From positions 1-24,857 of IMG/VR virus record IMGVR_UViG_3300047498_000083: a stretch of 24,857 nt of DNA. One strand, written 5' to 3'. This document shows, piece by piece, positions 1 through 5,787 of the stretch. How positions within the stretch are numbered: the first letter of the stretch is position 1; each line of letters opens with the position of its first letter. The notes under the pieces are model-generated. The model saw nothing but the letters and a program-made list of their open reading frames with translations, had not been told where the DNA came from and ran no database searches. Source of the stretch: a virus. The position numbers were made by a program, and so were the translations under genes.

Positions 1-419
1 GCGAGATCAGCGAGGGCTATGCGGCACAAGGCGAGATGGACGCACATCTGCCCGACTATCCGGCAGACGCCGTGGAACTGGCTGACGTGGTCATCAGGCT
101 GCTCGACACGATTGGGGCGTACGACCTTGCCACCGTCACCACGCTCACCGAGGGCGAGTGGCGCCGGCTGGTGCTATTCCAGCGTTGGGACGACTACGCG
201 CTGCGGACAATCGCTGAGTTGGTGGCTGCACTCGAAGCACACAGACGAGGACACGACGGCCTGGTGGGTCAGCCACTTGTGCATGCGGTGGCCATGAGCC
301 TGTGGTTCGGGCTTGACGCGCGGCTGCCGGAGATCATCCTGGCGAAGCTGACCTACAACACCACGCGCGCGGACCATCGGCAAGAGATCCGCGCGCTGGC
401 CGGCGGCAAGAGGTACTGA
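1..419 (+). CDS. MazG-like nucleotide pyrophosphohydrolase, 3' part
   Basis: The reading frame is open from the left edge (first whole codon at position 3), so the gene starts outside the window; the ATG at 36 lies inside the domain and is not the start. The visible part has the two acidic metal-binding motifs of the all-alpha MazG/dUTPase-type NTP pyrophosphohydrolases: EISEGY at the edge (EExxE-type helix) and ELADVVIRLLD about 25 residues later (ExxD-type helix). It ends in a segment with AKLTYN, R and GGKRY, as in phage MazG-like proteins. These enzymes hydrolyse nucleoside triphosphates to monophosphate plus pyrophosphate. In phages they are thought to clean or reshape nucleotide or alarmone pools; the substrate cannot be read here. 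The next gene follows after 3 nt, so the two are probably cotranscribed. Confidence 0.75.
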   Translation, partial: EISEGYAAQGEMDAHLPDYPADAVELADVVIRLLDTIGAYDLATVTTLTEGEWRRLVLFQRWDDYALRTIAELVAALEAHRRGHDGLVGQPLVHAVAMSLWFGLDARLPEIILAKLTYNTTRADHRQEIRALAGGKRY

Positions 420-422
420 GCC

Positions 423-857
423 GTGCACGCATATCATATAGACTCGCTCGCTCGCACCATCGTCGAGGTCACCTACCAGACGCTCGCCGATATGCAGGCC
501 TACGTCGGCGGCAGCATCGAGAGCGCGTGGCGCTGGCCGAACGGCGACACGCTGTACGTTGACGAGGACGGTTTGTCCAAGCCCGGCAAAGGTTTCTTCT
601 GGCTGGCCGATCGGACGGATCAGCCACTGGTGGGCAACGCCCTGGTGGTTGGTGCAGAGACGATGGACCGGCACGGCCACTACATTGACGCCCCGAGGCC
701 GGCGATGCCCTTAGAGTACCTGCACCGGTCGATCCGCTGGACCACGCGCGAGCAGGTCGACTCGTGGGCCAAGGCACACGCGAGCGAGCCAGCGATCACC
801 GTCGGCAGCGACGTCGTCACGCGCGTCGGCCGTCTGTTCGGCGGCATCCCACGATAA
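423..857 (+). CDS. DUF3846-like protein
   Basis: A 144-residue protein starting at a GTG 3 nt after the previous stop, with an AAGAGG ribosome site at 408-413 (9-nt spacer). Residues about 28-80 fit DUF3846: a YVGG..E segment, then an acidic GDTLYVDEDGL strand-turn and LVGNALVVGAE. These small proteins are common in phages and plasmids and have no settled function. The C-terminal 65 residues lie beyond the recognisable domain and resemble nothing I know. The context is a small early-type cluster with MazG. The stop is only 3 nt before the -35 box of the next promoter. Confidence 0.65.
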   Translation: MHAYHIDSLARTIVEVTYQTLADMQAYVGGSIESAWRWPNGDTLYVDEDGLSKPGKGFFWLADRTDQPLVGNALVVGAETMDRHGHYIDAPRPAMPLEYLHRSIRWTTREQVDSWAKAHASEPAITVGSDVVTRVGRLFGGIPR

Positions 858-860
858 GCG

Positions 861-889
861 TTGACACGGCACAACGTCTGCCGTAGAAT
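861..889 (+). promoter_or_regulatory. sigma70-type promoter
   Basis: Consensus -35 TTGACA at 861-866, a 17-nt spacer, and -10 TAGAAT (5 of 6) at 884-889. Transcription would start near 896, about 28 nt upstream of the ATG at 924. It lies in the 66-nt gap between two genes on the same strand and should drive the HTH and coiled-coil genes. Confidence 0.75.
866..884 (+). promoter_or_regulatory. putative operator dyad in the promoter spacer
   Basis: A perfect inverted repeat, ACGGCA-N7-TGCCGT, fills the spacer between the -35 and -10 boxes and touches both. A dimeric repressor bound here would block RNA polymerase. The first gene of the transcript encodes an HTH protein, so autoregulation is the simple reading (inference). 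Confidence 0.55.
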
Positions 890-893
890 TGCG

Positions 894-913
894 CCACGCC
901 AATCACGGCGTGG
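894..913 (+). promoter_or_regulatory. inverted repeat at start of transcript
   Basis: Perfect 7-bp arms CCACGCC and GGCGTGG separated by AATCAC. The right arm ends in the first two bases of the GGAG ribosome site (912-915) of the gene starting at 924. It could be a second operator or an RNA hairpin that limits ribosome access. Confidence 0.45.
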
Positions 914-923
914 AGACGAGACG

Positions 924-1202
924 ATGAAGGCGCTTATCGACGGCAAGATCTACGACACGGAGCAGGCGACGTTCGTGTCGCCAGCCGAACTCAAGGCGGC
1001 TGGCGAGGCGCTGTACGGCTCGCAGTGGCAGTCAGACCTGTCGCGCGAGATCGGCAAGAATCTGCGGACGGTCCAAAAATGGGCCGCCGGAGATCTTCGT
1101 CCGCCACCCATACTCGCCGACATGATCATCGCACTGCTGCGCAGACGTGGAGGCGATTGCCTCTCGCTCGCAGCCACATTTGAGCAACAGGAGTTGACGT
1201 GA
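924..1202 (+). CDS. small helix-turn-helix DNA-binding protein
   Basis: 92 residues from the ATG at 924, preceded by GGAG at 912-915 with an 8-nt spacer; a longer in-frame start at 861 would fall inside the -35 box and is rejected. Residues about 27-70 form a compact HTH: an alanine-rich helix (AAGEALYG), then WQSDLSREIGKNLRTVQKWAAG, where REIGKNLRTVQKW reads as turn plus recognition helix, and PPPILADMIIALLRRR as the closing helix. This pattern occurs in small phage and proteobacterial XRE-like regulators. Its promoter carries a dyad, so it probably represses its own transcription. The last 15 residues (SLAATFEQQ) look unstructured. It overlaps the next gene by GTGA. Confidence 0.7.
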   Translation: MKALIDGKIYDTEQATFVSPAELKAAGEALYGSQWQSDLSREIGKNLRTVQKWAAGDLRPPPILADMIIALLRRRGGDCLSLAATFEQQELT

Positions 1203-1483
1203 GCGACGACCCAATCCTTACGGCACTGGCGCTGCTTGAGACCAAACTCGATACCCGGTTCAACACCCTCGAGGTCCGCATGGACCGTTTGGAGAAGAAC
1301 CAGTTCGCGTTGATGGACCGCTTCGACCGACTCCAGCGAGACAAAGATGATATGCGCGAGCAGATCGAGGTGCAACGTCAGACCACGCAGACCCTGTTGA
1401 CCACGTCAGACGCGCTCTACCGCCGCATCATGCGGCTCCAGACTGACGTGGACGACCTGCGGGACAAAGGCAAAGCGGCGTGA
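1199..1483 (+). CDS. coiled-coil protein
   Basis: 94 residues from the GTG at 1199 (4-nt GTGA overlap with the HTH gene; AGGAG ribosome site 7 nt upstream). Almost the whole length is charged heptad-like helix, rich in L, D, R, E and Q, such as LETKLDTRFNTLEVRMDRLEK and later RIMRLQTDVDDLRDKGK. There is no membrane segment, signal or cysteine. It may multimerise, possibly with the HTH protein made from the same transcript. It is not recognised as a known family. Confidence 0.6.
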   Translation: MSDDPILTALALLETKLDTRFNTLEVRMDRLEKNQFALMDRFDRLQRDKDDMREQIEVQRQTTQTLLTTSDALYRRIMRLQTDVDDLRDKGKAA

Positions 1484-1656
1484 TCGCGGTCTACCAAGCC
1501 TGTCGCTTGGCTTGTACCTGAATTATAGTGCGTTCACGAGTCGCCAAACTCGCGCTAAAACCAAAATTTTGCAGCATGTTTAGACGCCGAACGCTCTCGG
1601 CGACAAAGTGGTGACGCCTAGCCGTGGGCTGACGCGGAACAAGGTAAACTTGAGCG
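1484..1656. terminator. gap between convergent genes with two hairpins
   Basis: A 173-nt noncoding gap where plus-strand genes ending at 1483 meet minus-strand genes ending at 1657. It holds an inverted repeat CCAAGC-N5-GCTTGG at 1494-1510, just after the plus-strand stop, and CGCCGA-N6-TCGGCG at 1585-1602, suited to the minus transcript. Neither has a clear U-run, so rho-independent termination is only possible. The stretch is less GC-rich than its surroundings. Confidence 0.35.
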
Positions 1657-1929
1657 TCAATCCGGCATGGTAGGCAAACTGTTTGAAGACCGCAGCATGT
1701 CGCGCAACAATGTCTCGTCGGCCTCCGGGGCGAACGCGAGGCGCCACGCCGTCGACGCCCAGCCGGCCACCACCGCAACCACCACGACGCCGCGCGCCAG
1801 TGTGTATTTGGCGATGCCGGCATCGGCGATCCGCGTCACCACGGGCTGCGCGATGTGATCGATGGCCCACAGGTCAATGCGCACGAGCACTTGCGAGACG
1901 GCGTTGACCAAGCGCGCGACCGTTTTCAT
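1657..1929 (-). CDS. small single-span membrane protein
   Basis: 90 residues from the ATG at 1929, which overlaps the stop of the upstream gene (ATGA). Residues about 1-42 form an amphipathic helix-rich stretch; residues about 44-62 (ARGVVVVAVVAGWASTAW) are one hydrophobic transmembrane segment, followed by an acidic tail with EADETLLRDML. No signal-peptide cleavage site is apparent. It is the last gene of the minus-strand cluster of small genes. The family is not recognised, so only an inner-membrane location is inferred. Confidence 0.6.
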   Translation of the reverse strand: MKTVARLVNAVSQVLVRIDLWAIDHIAQPVVTRIADAGIAKYTLARGVVVVAVVAGWASTAWRLAFAPEADETLLRDMLRSSNSLPTMPD

Positions 1930-2441
1930 GCGCGCCCCGCCGCGTGGTCAATTGAGAACACCTTGACCTCGTCCATGCAGTGGCTACACACGAAGCGGCC
2001 GGGCGGCGAGCCCGGCGTGTCCAAATGCGTGATGTACCAGCGCGGATGATTGCATTCGCCGCAGGACAAGAACCCCTCGCCGGGCGGCGGTTGCAGCGTG
2101 CCGTCGGCAGTGCGTTTGACCTCGCGCGTGCGCGCCGCCATGCCGGAATGCTCGCCCACCGCGTCCGGCTGCTCATGGGCTTCGGGCTTGATCTCGCGTT
2201 CCTGCGTCTCGGCCTGTTCCAACGCCGTCGCCGCCGCGTAGAGCAAGCCGCCGATCTCGGACAGCCGGGTCTGTTGGCCGATGACATGGATCTCGCCGCC
2301 GCGCATCCGCGCCACCACCACGGCTTGCTCGATATGCCCGGAGCGGTAAAGATCGGCGTAGGTGTCGAACGCTTTTTTACGATTGGACAGAGTCCGCAGC
2401 CGAGTCTTGACCAGATCGTCCTTCGCCGATTGTTTCCCCAT
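1926..2441 (-). CDS. phage protein with C-terminal zinc ribbon
   Basis: 171 residues from the ATG at 2441, preceded by GAAAGGG; a TTG two codons upstream is less likely. Residues about 36-80 (VVVARMRGGEIHVIG ... SEIGGLLYAAATAL) match the strand-strand-helix layout of small phage accessory proteins that display a short sheet before a helix. Residues about 80-120 are charged linker. The C-terminus has CGEC and, about 22 residues later, CSHC, a likely zinc ribbon. The start overlaps the preceding zinc-ribbon gene by 65 nt. Function is unknown; nucleic-acid or protein binding is inferred from the zinc ribbon. Confidence 0.6.
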   Translation of the reverse strand: MGKQSAKDDLVKTRLRTLSNRKKAFDTYADLYRSGHIEQAVVVARMRGGEIHVIGQQTRLSEIGGLLYAAATALEQAETQEREIKPEAHEQPDAVGEHSGMAARTREVKRTADGTLQPPPGEGFLSCGECNHPRWYITHLDTPGSPPGRFVCSHCMDEVKVFSIDHAAGRA

Positions 2442-2577
2442 CGACAAAGCCCTTTCTCAATTCAGGATGGTCGAAATCCGCGAAAAACAGATGGCAGCGG
2501 ACGCAATACCGCTCTTGCACGTCCATCGGGTGGAACGAGCGCGCGCCGCAGTCAGGACAGCGGAACGGCTCGATCAT
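2377..2577 (-). CDS. small zinc-ribbon protein
   Basis: 66 residues from the ATG at 2577, with GGAG about 7 nt upstream. Residues 1-30 are a short zinc ribbon: FRCPDCGARSFHPMDVQERY then CVRC, two CxxC knuckles 18 residues apart. Tiny proteins of exactly this kind (CPxCG, a 'hP.DV.ERYC' middle, CxxC) are common in phages and bacteria and generally uncharacterised. The last 25 residues are acidic and probably disordered. It lies within the overlapping minus-strand cluster and overlaps the gene upstream by 26 nt. Confidence 0.7.
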   Translation of the reverse strand: MIEPFRCPDCGARSFHPMDVQERYCVRCHLFFADFDHPELRKGFVDGETIGEGRSGQDSAADSVQS

Positions 2578-3106
2578 GGTCGGCTCCGTTGGCGGCGCGC
2601 TTGGGCGCATGTTCGGCCATGACGTAGAGGTAAGCCAATCCGCGTTGACCGATGCCTTTGGCTTGGCCGACCACGACCAGATCACCGCGAGCGACCAGCG
2701 TTTTGACCGCGCCGTTGGCCTTGAGACGGGCGGGTCGGTCGGTCGGCGCAATGCCGAGTATGCCGCATATATCCGAAAACGACATCGGCTTCGGCTGCTG
2801 CATCGTCTTCGACGCCTCGCGCAGTCGCGTGCGGACGGACAGCGTGTATTCGCCGATCGTCACGCTGTCGTTGCCCTTCGGGTTGCGTGGCGGCATCCCC
2901 GACCAGCCCTTGGCGGCCTTGGGTGCCGGCAGCGAACGCGGCGCCGGCTTGGCCGCGACCTCGACGGCAGCCACCGCCCGTTCGGTCGGCAACCGGCCGG
3001 TGTACACGCCGACCACCGTGCCGTTGACCACCATCACACGCTGACCGGCCTCGGCGATGATATCGGTCGCGACCAGCAGCAACTCCGCCTCAATCGAGAT
3101 TTTCAC
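2552..3106 (-). CDS. possible winged-helix DNA-binding protein
   Basis: 184 residues from a GTG at 3106 that overlaps the upstream stop as GTGA; the frame stays open to 3235 but that extension has the composition of out-of-frame sequence. Residues 1-45 contain a short beta-rich start (AELLLVATDIIAEAGQRVMVVNG). Residues about 50-90 are a proline- and alanine-rich linker. Residues about 105-170 look like a wHTH: PMSFSDICGILGI, a helix with LKANGAVKTLVARGDLVVVG and a closing strand GLAYLYV, the helix-turn-helix-wing order. The gene upstream ends in a similar layout, so the two may be related regulators. The wHTH call is inference from the pattern. Confidence 0.5.
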   Translation of the reverse strand: MKISIEAELLLVATDIIAEAGQRVMVVNGTVVGVYTGRLPTERAVAAVEVAAKPAPRSLPAPKAAKGWSGMPPRNPKGNDSVTIGEYTLSVRTRLREASKTMQQPKPMSFSDICGILGIAPTDRPARLKANGAVKTLVARGDLVVVGQAKGIGQRGLAYLYVMAEHAPKRAANGADHDRAVPLS

Positions 3107-3441
3107 GACGCTTTGCCCCGCCGGTAGCCGAACTCGTCCGCTTGAGCCAGCGTACCCTTGCGGACCATGCCATGCAGCACCTCGCGCACTGCGACCCGTT
3201 TGGAATTGACCGTCAGATGCTGGTCGGTGGTCCACAAAGCGACCACGTCCATCACCGCGAACGGCTCGTTATTCGCGCGCGTTTCGTCCGCCGTCGATGA
3301 ACGTCTGCCCGTCAGGATGACGGGCTCGGTTTGGGGCGCCTGGTCGGGCGTCTCAGCAGCTTTGGCCCTGTCTGCGTAGCTCGCCAGCACATCTCCATTC
3401 ACGAAGCTGGTCTTAGAGGTGTAGGATTCTTCGGTCGTCAC
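3103..3441 (-). CDS. unknown protein, first gene of minus-strand cluster
   Basis: 112 residues if it starts at the GTG at 3441. That GTG has no ribosome site at normal spacing. The frame is open for 12 more codons upstream, to a TAG, and GGAGG lies 8 nt before an in-frame ATT at 3448-3450, so initiation at ATT (as in infC) is possible. Residues about 65-112 (AVMDVVALWTTDQHLTVNSK ... VLHGMVRKGTLAQ) resemble the tail half of a winged helix: helix, turn, helix, then a strand GYRRG. The first 60 residues are polar and probably flexible. The family is not recognised. It is followed by a GTGA overlap with the next gene. Confidence 0.5.
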   Translation of the reverse strand: MTTEESYTSKTSFVNGDVLASYADRAKAAETPDQAPQTEPVILTGRRSSTADETRANNEPFAVMDVVALWTTDQHLTVNSKRVAVREVLHGMVRKGTLAQADEFGYRRGKAS

Positions 3442-3499
3442 CGTGGCAATGCCGTAGGCCTCCGCCTTGCCGACCCGGTTGGACTACGGATGAATATCT

Positions 3500-3592
3500 A
3501 GCCGCCTGTCCGGCGGGATTAGTCTCACGTTTCGTGACCCCTCTAGGGGATGAACGTTCGTGTCGTTATTCTCAGCCGCCTGTCCGGCGGGA
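3500..3592. repeat. duplicated 19-bp hairpin element, 74 bp apart
   Basis: Identical copies of AGCCGCCTGTCCGGCGGGA at 3500-3518 and 3574-3592. Each contains CCGCC-TGTCC-GGCGG, a 5-bp-stem hairpin. The 74-bp offset is close to seven helical turns, so the copies would face the same side of the DNA. Confidence 0.75.
3525..3559. repeat. three adjacent palindromes
   Basis: TCACG-TTT-CGTGA at 3525-3537, directly followed by CCCC-TCTA-GGGG at 3538-3549, then the perfect 8-bp palindrome GAACGTTC at 3552-3559. They lie between the two copies of the 19-bp element. Confidence 0.65.
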
Positions 3593-3643
3593 AGTCTGCC
3601 GGCGAGCCCCGCTTATCCAGCGGTTGTTTCCCGGCACACACGT

Positions 3644-3672
3644 CTTCTAACCGGCTCATTAGCGCCTGTCAA
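3644..3672 (-). promoter_or_regulatory. sigma70-type promoter for minus-strand cluster
   Basis: On the minus strand, -35 TTGACA (plus 3667-3672), a 17-nt spacer and -10 TAGAAG (plus 3644-3649, 4 of 6). The layout matches the plus-strand promoter at 861-889. The spacer holds an imperfect dyad ACAGGC-N8-GCCGGT. Transcription would start near 3637. Confidence 0.55.
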
Positions 3673-3722
3673 TGACTATTTTGTGCTTGACGTTGCGACT
3701 CGGGCGCACCTGATCGAGTCGC

Positions 3723-3968
3723 ATGCACGGTGAGTGGAATCGCCTCAAGCACGCAGTACGCCGGGTAGCGTGGCAGTCCGCGCCCGCTGAGCAAACGTGG
3801 CTGGAAGACCTGCTGCTCGACCGCGGTGATCCCCGTCTCACTTGGGCTGAGGAAGGCCTGTTGGCCCGTGTGGCGGCGCTCCTGCGGACGGATGAGCCGT
3901 GGCCTAGCCACGGTCAGGTCGTGGCACTCCGCCTGATCGAGGACAAGCTACGCAGTATGTTGATGTAG
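3723..3968 (+). CDS. small unknown protein
   Basis: 81 residues from the ATG at 3723. Composition is protein-like: W-rich and charged at the N-terminus (EWNRLKHAVRRVAW), then LTWAEEGLLARVAALL and a helix VVALRLIEDKLRSML. This resembles small all-alpha phage proteins, but I cannot name the family. No good ribosome site or -10 box is visible upstream, and the gene is alone on its strand, divergent from the promoter at 3672. Two minus-strand frames here are arginine- and proline-rich shadows. Reality is likely but not certain. Confidence 0.5.
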   Translation: MHGEWNRLKHAVRRVAWQSAPAEQTWLEDLLLDRGDPRLTWAEEGLLARVAALLRTDEPWPSHGQVVALRLIEDKLRSMLM

Positions 3969-3978
3969 ATAAGGACTG

Positions 3979-4010
3979 CAAGTTTGCCCCTCTGAATCTA
4001 TGAACTTGCC
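3979..4010. terminator. candidate bidirectional terminator
   Basis: An inverted repeat GCAAGTT-N18-AACTTGC sits in the 56-nt gap between the plus gene ending at 3968 and the minus late operon ending at 4025. The arms are perfect, but the loop is long and there is no strong U-run, so this is a weak call based on position. Confidence 0.35.
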
Positions 4011-4024
4011 GGCCTTTTGGCTGT

Positions 4025-4243
4025 CTATGCCGTGGCTGGTGGTAGCTCTGCCGCTGCTTCGGCAAGGGACACCTGAGCGTCCAGCTTGTCACTCGCCGCC
4101 TGAAGCGCTTCGATGTCGGCGGCGGAGTAGGGTTCGCCGCTCAAGCCCTTCTGAATTATCGGCGACACCTCTGTGAGCGCCGGCACGATCACGCTGGCGG
4201 CGTTGAGAATCCCGATGATCAGCGGTACGACTGCTCCGGCCAT
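4025..4243 (-). CDS. small membrane protein of the lysis region
   Basis: 72 residues from the ATG at 4243, with AGGAG 9 nt upstream overlapping the stop of the gene before. Residues 1-24 (AGAVVPLIIGILNAASVIVPAL) form one hydrophobic segment; residues about 35-62 (SGEPYSAADIEALQAASDKLDAQV) are an amphipathic, acidic helix. This plan is common in short proteins next to phage holins. It is the last gene of the late operon. A role in lysis or holin control is inferred from position only. Confidence 0.55.
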   Translation of the reverse strand: MAGAVVPLIIGILNAASVIVPALTEVSPIIQKGLSGEPYSAADIEALQAASDKLDAQVSLAEAAAELPPATA

Positions 4244-4254
4244 GGCCCGTGCTC

Positions 4255-5061
4255 CTACAGGTTGATTCCGCCGGCTGTCAGCTCGACGACGAATAGCTGG
4301 ACGGCGGCCTGCGCGGCCGCGGCCTGGTCAGTCGCAGCACCCGCCAACGAGGCCGTGGCGAAGGCGTCTATGGCCTTCCGGGCTTGCAGGCGGTACGGCG
4401 AGACCTTGGCCACCAGACGGGCTTTGGCGGCCGTCTGGGGCGTCTCCTGAAGGTAGGCCAGCCACGCGCTGTCGGCGGTGTTGTAGGCGGCGTACAGGCG
4501 TCCTGCGGTCGTCTGCGATGGCGTCGTCACCACCACCGTCGTCGGGGGCGGCGCGGCGGCCGGCGTGGCGCAGGCGCTGAGGCCGAGGCCGGCGAGCCAG
4601 ACGATCAGGAGCACGGGCACGACGTCCTTCGCCGCTGGCACAGTGGCTGGCACGACCGCGTTCGAGACTGGGCCCGACTTGCTGAGTAAGCCGTCTTTGG
4701 CGCGCGAGAAAAAGCCCGTGACCGGGGTCGAGGTGATGCAGCGCATCCCGAGTGATACGGCAAACAGGACAATGCCGGTGATCGTGTTGACCGTCGTGTC
4801 GTCCCAGCCGAGACCGTAGCGCGTGCTGGCGTAGGTCAGGATCGTCACCAGCACCGTCACGTAAGGCGTGCGAGCGGCAACCAGCGACTTGCCGGCTAGA
4901 AACGCCGGGAGCGATGGCGCGATAGTGGCTAGGCTGGTGAGCAAAGCCGGCAGGTTGCGCGCGGCCGCAACGGCGATATCGACCTGCCCGGCCTGCGAAG
5001 ACACGGGCGCCGTCAACACGACGCCTTTGATTGGCGGCACGATGGGTGACGTGTCTGACAT
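4255..5061 (-). CDS. holin-like membrane protein with internal lipobox
   Basis: 268 residues from the ATG at 5061. Residues about 67-83 (YVTVLVTILTYASTRYGL) and 92-106 (NTITGIVLFAVSLGM) are two membrane spans joined by the acidic turn GWDDTT, a plan familiar from small phage holins. A third hydrophobic segment at about 147-163 ends in LSAC (Cys164), a good lipobox, followed by a proline-rich ATPAAAPPP stretch and an alanine-rich helical tail (about 190-262). The second half therefore looks like an outer-membrane lipoprotein of the o-spanin or entry-exclusion type joined to a holin. An internal GTG at 4618-4620 or 4612-4614 follows GAAGGA, so a separate shorter product is possible. The holin role is inferred; no endolysin is in the window. 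Confidence 0.5.
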   Translation of the reverse strand: MSDTSPIVPPIKGVVLTAPVSSQAGQVDIAVAAARNLPALLTSLATIAPSLPAFLAGKSLVAARTPYVTVLVTILTYASTRYGLGWDDTTVNTITGIVLFAVSLGMRCITSTPVTGFFSRAKDGLLSKSGPVSNAVVPATVPAAKDVVPVLLIVWLAGLGLSACATPAAAPPPTTVVVTTPSQTTAGRLYAAYNTADSAWLAYLQETPQTAAKARLVAKVSPYRLQARKAIDAFATASLAGAATDQAAAAQAAVQLFVVELTAGGINL

Positions 5062-5124
5062 AGGACTAATCCGGAAAATCCAAGATATACGCTCGTGTCA
5101 AGCGGGTAGCGATGCACGTCTCCG

Positions 5125-5787
5125 CTAGCGTCTCATCAGCAGCATGATCAACGTCACTGCCGAAAAGATCGCGCTCACCACAGCCACGAAAGTCATGATC
5201 GCAGTCACGGTACCGCCCAACGCGGCATTCGTGCCAGTCTTGGTGAATTCGATCCGTGTAATTCGGTCGCCGATGGTCGCGATCTTCTCGTCCGTGGACG
5301 CCGTCTTGCTGGCGAAGAGTGACTTCAGATCCTCCATCTGCTTATGGAACGCAATGTCGGACTTCGCCGTGGCGGCGGCGTTACTCCGCTCCAAAATCTG
5401 TGCTGCTTCCTTCTGCGCCGCGAACGCCGCGCTCACGCTGCTATCGACGGCGAGCTTGCGCTGTTCAGTTCGCTTGTCACGCTCGTCGAAACTTCGTGTA
5501 ACGTTCACGAACAGAGCGGACGTGAGGCGGTGTTCAGCCACCAGCTTCTCGTCGAACAAAGTCGAAAGGCGTGCTGTCTCTCGATCTAGTAGCGTAGGCA
5601 CGCGGTTTACCGTCTCTGCCAGCAGCACGGTTGCTTTGTCACCGCCCTCGAAGCGCGTCACCAACACATCGCGAAGCGCGATTAACTTCTCATTGGTCTC
5701 CACACGCAACGCTTGTATTGCGCGCGTGTTCTGCTCCTGCGTCGCGGCAGACGGGTCGAGCGTGTGCGGCTCTGGTTCGACGCTCAT
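5125..5787 (-). CDS. coiled-coil protein with C-terminal membrane anchor
   Basis: 220 residues from the ATG at 5787, overlapping the fibre stop by ATGA. Residues about 15-180 are almost continuous charged helix (for example [49 protein letters not shown]). Residues about 188-216 ([27 protein letters not shown]) form one long membrane span ending in RR. Tail-anchored coiled coils of this type are often encoded after phage fibre genes and next to holins. Function is unknown; a lysis or membrane-tethering role is inferred from position. Confidence 0.6.
   Translation of the reverse strand: MSVEPEPHTLDPSAATQEQNTRAIQALRVETNEKLIALRDVLVTRFEGGDKATVLLAETVNRVPTLLDRETARLSTLFDEKLVAEHRLTSALFVNVTRSFDERDKRTEQRKLAVDSSVSAAFAAQKEAAQILERSNAAATAKSDIAFHKQMEDLKSLFASKTASTDEKIATIGDRITRIEFTKTGTNAALGGTVTAIMTFVAVVSAIFSAVTLIMLLMRR

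Larger units (their letters stand above)
3442..3643 (-). promoter_or_regulatory. structured leader of minus-strand cluster
   Basis: Noncoding stretch between the minus-strand promoter (-10 at 3644-3649) and the gene starting at 3441, giving a leader of about 195 nt. It carries two exact copies of a 19-bp hairpin element, with three adjacent palindromes between them. No ORF of convincing composition lies in it on either strand. It may be an operator array, an attenuator or a replication or partition site; the sequence does not decide. Confidence 0.5.

Noticed and set aside
36-419. Taking ATG at 36 as the start of the first gene
   Set aside because: The frame is open to the window edge and the first MazG metal-binding motif lies upstream of this ATG.
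1522-1527. A TATAAT hexamer on the minus strand in the convergent gap
   Set aside because: No matching -35 and no gene downstream on that strand.
2576-3127. A 183-residue plus-strand frame opposite the small-gene cluster
   Set aside because: Arginine- and histidine-rich shadow composition; the minus-strand frames have overlapping starts, ribosome sites and recognisable cysteine motifs.
3659-3911. Minus-strand frames of 60-80 residues
   Set aside because: Arginine/serine-rich with no ribosome site, and they overlap the minus promoter and a better plus-strand frame.
5094-5101. A TTGACA on the minus strand before the holin-like gene
   Set aside because: No acceptable -10 hexamer at 16-18 nt; the nearest AT-rich box is only 6 nt away.
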